From Gnetum montanum (taxonomy: Eukaryota; Streptophyta; Gnetopsida; Gnetales; Gnetaceae), in the NCBI GenBank assembly GCA_015680685.1, contig MNCI01004819.1, positions 1-43,582 of the forward strand: a stretch of DNA of 43,582 bases. Direction: 5' to 3'. Of this stretch, positions 41,454-43,582 are shown one piece after another. The notes beneath the pieces are model-generated. The model had not been told where the DNA came from, did not search any database, and saw nothing but the letters and a program-made list of their open reading frames with translations. Made by a program: the position numbers and the translations under genes. The first letter of the stretch is position 1, and every line of letters starts with the position of its first letter.

Positions 41454-42215
41454 ATGATGAGTGGTGAGGTACCCCTACAATCAATCATATGAATACAAAC
41501 GTTTCACGCACAATCTGGTCGAATTCCAAGGACTCAGTACCTATGCACCTTTGTAGAACAAGGACGGGTTGGTTGATCGTTGTCTTCCCAAACTTACTTC
41601 TATGTCACAATTGTATGGTTAAGTAAGCTTAAGGCATATGATTTTTATAGCTTTTATGTTTTTATGTCCTGCACTAGTAGGGAAAGAGAGAGATAACTAA
41701 GTGACTAATTTAACTTAACTACTAATTAACTAGGCTTTAACTAATCCTAACACCAGTATCCGTTCTCACTTGCTATACACATCCTGAACTAGTGCAACAC
41801 TACTGGGATTACCAAATGCTAATCATTACTAGGTTACCAAGTCTTACACGCATGCTCAAAGTGATTGTACTGAGTGTATTTTAACGATTTGCTTAATTGA
41901 TCAAAATGAATTGCTACGCTAATAACAGAAATGTAAAGTGCATAAAATAAAATAAATTCATAAGAAAATAAAATAAAAGGAATGTGTAAGAAAACAAATC
42001 TCAAGTGTTACAAGGATGAACCGAAGAGCTTGTCTTTATTGCCATACACAAGGTGTGCTCAGGTACACAATGCTCAAATAAAGATCCGTCCACACTTCGA
42101 CTTGCTAAGGCACTTGGAAAATACTCTAACTTTCAGATAGACTGTAAGAGTTTCGCTACTTGACTGCTACAAGACTTTTTCTTCTGAATTACTCCCTATT
42201 GTGTGCCTCAGCACT

Positions 42216-42224
42216 GTATTTATA
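42216..42224 (-). promoter_or_regulatory. TATA box of LTR D
   Basis: TATAAATAC on minus, 27 bp downstream of the palindrome array. Confidence 0.6.
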
Positions 42225-42250
42225 GGCCTAGGAGTAACCCAGGAATAACT

Positions 42251-42339
42251 ACTCTAATAATAACCACTCTAATAATTAGAGTAACTACTCTAATAATTAG
42301 AGTAACTACTCTAATAATAACCACTCTAATTATTAGAGT
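42251..42339. repeat. Palindrome array in U3 of LTR D
   Basis: Units start at 42251, 42266, 42287, 42308 and 42323 (steps of 15 and 21 bp). Three contain the complete palindrome CTCTAATAATTAGAG or its variant with TTATT; two have the half CTCTAATAAT only. It occupies the same place as the GATATC arrays in the other LTRs. Confidence 0.85.
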
Positions 42340-42354
42340 AATCGCTCTCATCAA

Positions 42355-42918
42355 ACAGTATCTGTCATTAACCCAACACCTAATAGAAGCGATGAATCTA
42401 GCACTATGGAGAGACAAAAGAATCCATGCATCACTACTAATAGTAAAGAATATAGTTGTAAGCTGGAAATTCAAAATATTAACACAACCCACAACAAAGT
42501 TTATGAGCAAGTGTGTGAGCAAAAACCAATCTACATAGTAGCCACTAAACCAAAAGATACCCAGTGGCTTAAAAATGAGAATATAAAATTATTTCAAAGA
42601 TGCATGGAGGCAACTGATCCACTTATTAGTTCTAGACTTAAGAAAATGGACCAAATAGAGGACTTAGACACATATATCTTACACTTTGATTATAAACCGA
42701 AAAAGGATGTTAAACATGGAGACCTAAGAATTATAATAGAAAATCAAGAAGAAGAAGCAAACACATCTAAACCTCCAAAAATGCAAATCCCTTCAAGTCT
42801 AGATGAAGATACATCTCTAAATGATCTAAACAAAACCATCACCAATGTTAGATGGGCTACCACACAATTAATTAAATTAGTAACAGTGATAGATGGGAAA
42901 CCAACGGTGTGTAACTAG
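42355..42918 (+). CDS. Open frame cut by LTR D; possible polyprotein linker
   Basis: A stop-free plus-strand frame of 188 codons from the LTR D edge to TAG at 42916 (first Met at 42406). It is rich in Lys, Glu, Asn and Thr. Near codon 60 it has IYIVATKPKDTQWLKN, resembling LYVVAIRQEGTQWL in the protease-RT linker of element A and LYVATTQQVDTPWL in fragment F. An acidic part (LRIIIENQEEEANTSKP) follows. The match suggests a protease-downstream linker of a related but distinct retroelement; yet no RT follows, only a T-rich tail. It has no stop although all neighbours have many. The missing upstream part should lie beyond element D. Confidence 0.45.
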   Translation, partial: TVSVINPTPNRSDESSTMERQKNPCITTNSKEYSCKLEIQNINTTHNKVYEQVCEQKPIYIVATKPKDTQWLKNENIKLFQRCMEATDPLISSRLKKMDQIEDLDTYILHFDYKPKKDVKHGDLRIIIENQEEEANTSKPPKMQIPSSLDEDTSLNDLNKTITNVRWATTQLIKLVTVIDGKPTVCN

Positions 42919-43582
42919 GAGATTGTGCAGTAGTTGTGGGTGGGGTAGATGCTCCATCTTGGTTCAAGAACTAATAAGTGTTTTTTACTTTTTTATTTTA
43001 TATTTTTTTATCATTTTCCTATTTTTTCCAAAATTTTCTAATTCTTCATATGTTTTACATTTCATAATATTTTTCTTTTCTTTATATTTTTCTCTTTTCT
43101 TAAGTCATTTTCTTTATGTTTTATGAATGTATTTTATGTTTTTTTAATAATATTGCCAAGTCATGATGCATAAGTCAACACTATGTGTTGGGTTTTTGTG
43201 TTATAATATCAAGATGATTGGGTAAGTAATTGTGTAAAGTAGTGAGACCACCTCATCCATCCCTCTAGTTCTCTAAATAAAAGGTCTTTTCCATGGAAAC
43301 AATTTGGTTCTTCTTTCATGAAATTAAAATTAATTAATGATCATTTTACCTTAAAGAAAGAGGGAATAACCAAGTGAAAATGGCAAAGGGTGTGATCTCA
43401 AGGGGACTTATTGGGTTCTCTTCTTGACCTCCTTCATGTGGTTTATGACTCTTCTTGGGATGTATCATCACTCCTTCATCAACTAATAAAAAGGAAGTTC
43501 TGTCTTTGCATGGTGTGGTTTCCATTTCAAAAAATATATAATTCAAAAAAAATATGAAATGCAAAAATGAAAAGAAAAAAAA
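42919..43582 (+). other. T-rich 3' tail following the 42.4-kb frame
   Basis: No ORF with a known domain. A T-rich run (42980-43145) is followed by CCACCTCATCCATCC, a CTAAATAAAAGG segment (about 43273-43284) and GATCTCAAGGGGACTT (about 43395-43410). These have counterparts in the same order on the minus strand at 36.9-36.48 kb, and partly at 1.4-0.9 kb. The window ends in A-rich sequence. Confidence 0.5.

Larger units (their letters stand above)
41455..42353 (-). mobile_element. 5' LTR of element D (899 bp)
   Basis: On minus it starts TGATGAGAGCGATTACTC and ends CACCACTCATCA next to the PBS, with terminal inverted bases TGATGA/TCATCA as in LTR A. TATAAATAC lies at 42224-42216. R and U5 resemble LTR A (GGCAATAAAGACAAGC at about 42045-42030), but U3 carries a different palindrome array (42251-42339). 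The flank AACAG would be one half of a target duplication; the other half was not found. Confidence 0.85.

Overview
The window is repeat-rich nuclear DNA from a seed plant, most likely a flowering plant. The evidence is Ty3/gypsy LTR retrotransposons of the Athila and Tat/Ogre types, a plant L1-type LINE with a C-terminal zf-RVT domain, primer sites complementary to the 3' end of plant tRNA-Asp, and a coiled-coil ORF of the 'putative plant transposon protein' class. I find no host gene, tRNA, rRNA or CRISPR. Almost every coding stretch is a decayed transposable element; the longest uninterrupted frames are about 180-230 codons.

Layout. (A) 1-9395, minus strand: a nearly complete Athila-like element with 5' LTR 8552-9395, tRNA-Asp PBS 8533-8550, gag from 8426, protease, RT, RNase H, integrase to about 1560, then a 3' non-coding tail. 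A solo LTR of the same family in the opposite orientation (2971-3940) splits its RNase H. (LINE) 10494-14225, plus strand: a 5'-truncated L1-type LINE with remnants of EN, RT and zf-RVT. 14.3-17.9 kb: AT-rich DNA with a 428-bp foldback element, tRNA-like SINE fragments and several short tandem duplications, two of them with identical copies. (H) 17972-19860, plus: one long coiled-coil frame. (E) 21327-24646, plus: LTR (with a 635-base assembly gap), gag and start of protease of an A-like element. (F) 24700-25087: a minus-strand protease fragment. 25.2-28.0 kb: tandem repeats resembling the 3' UTR of Tat/Ogre elements. (G) 28075-32023, minus: gag and protease of a Tat/Ogre-like element. (B) 32655-34926, minus: second copy of the coiled-coil ORF, with a TATA/GATATC promoter-like segment at 35395-35486. 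(C) 36880-39746, minus: LTR, PBS and a distinct gag. (D) 39747-42353, minus: LTR, PBS and truncated gag. 42355-43582: an open reading frame cut by LTR D, followed by a T-rich tail related to the tails of A and C.

The elements are nested and truncated: C abuts the broken gag of D, the solo LTR sits inside A, and D sits inside an older ORF. Comparing the paralogous gag copies A, D and E shows in-frame stops where a sister copy keeps Gln or Trp, the mark of cytosine deamination in silenced DNA. The five isolated N positions coincide with loss of homology or reversal of orientation, so local order around them should be distrusted. No new functional system is demonstrated. The best leads are palindrome arrays in the U3 regions of otherwise different LTRs, the twice-present coiled-coil ORF family, a 30-bp repeat shared between coding and non-coding parts of element G, and the frame at 42.4 kb.
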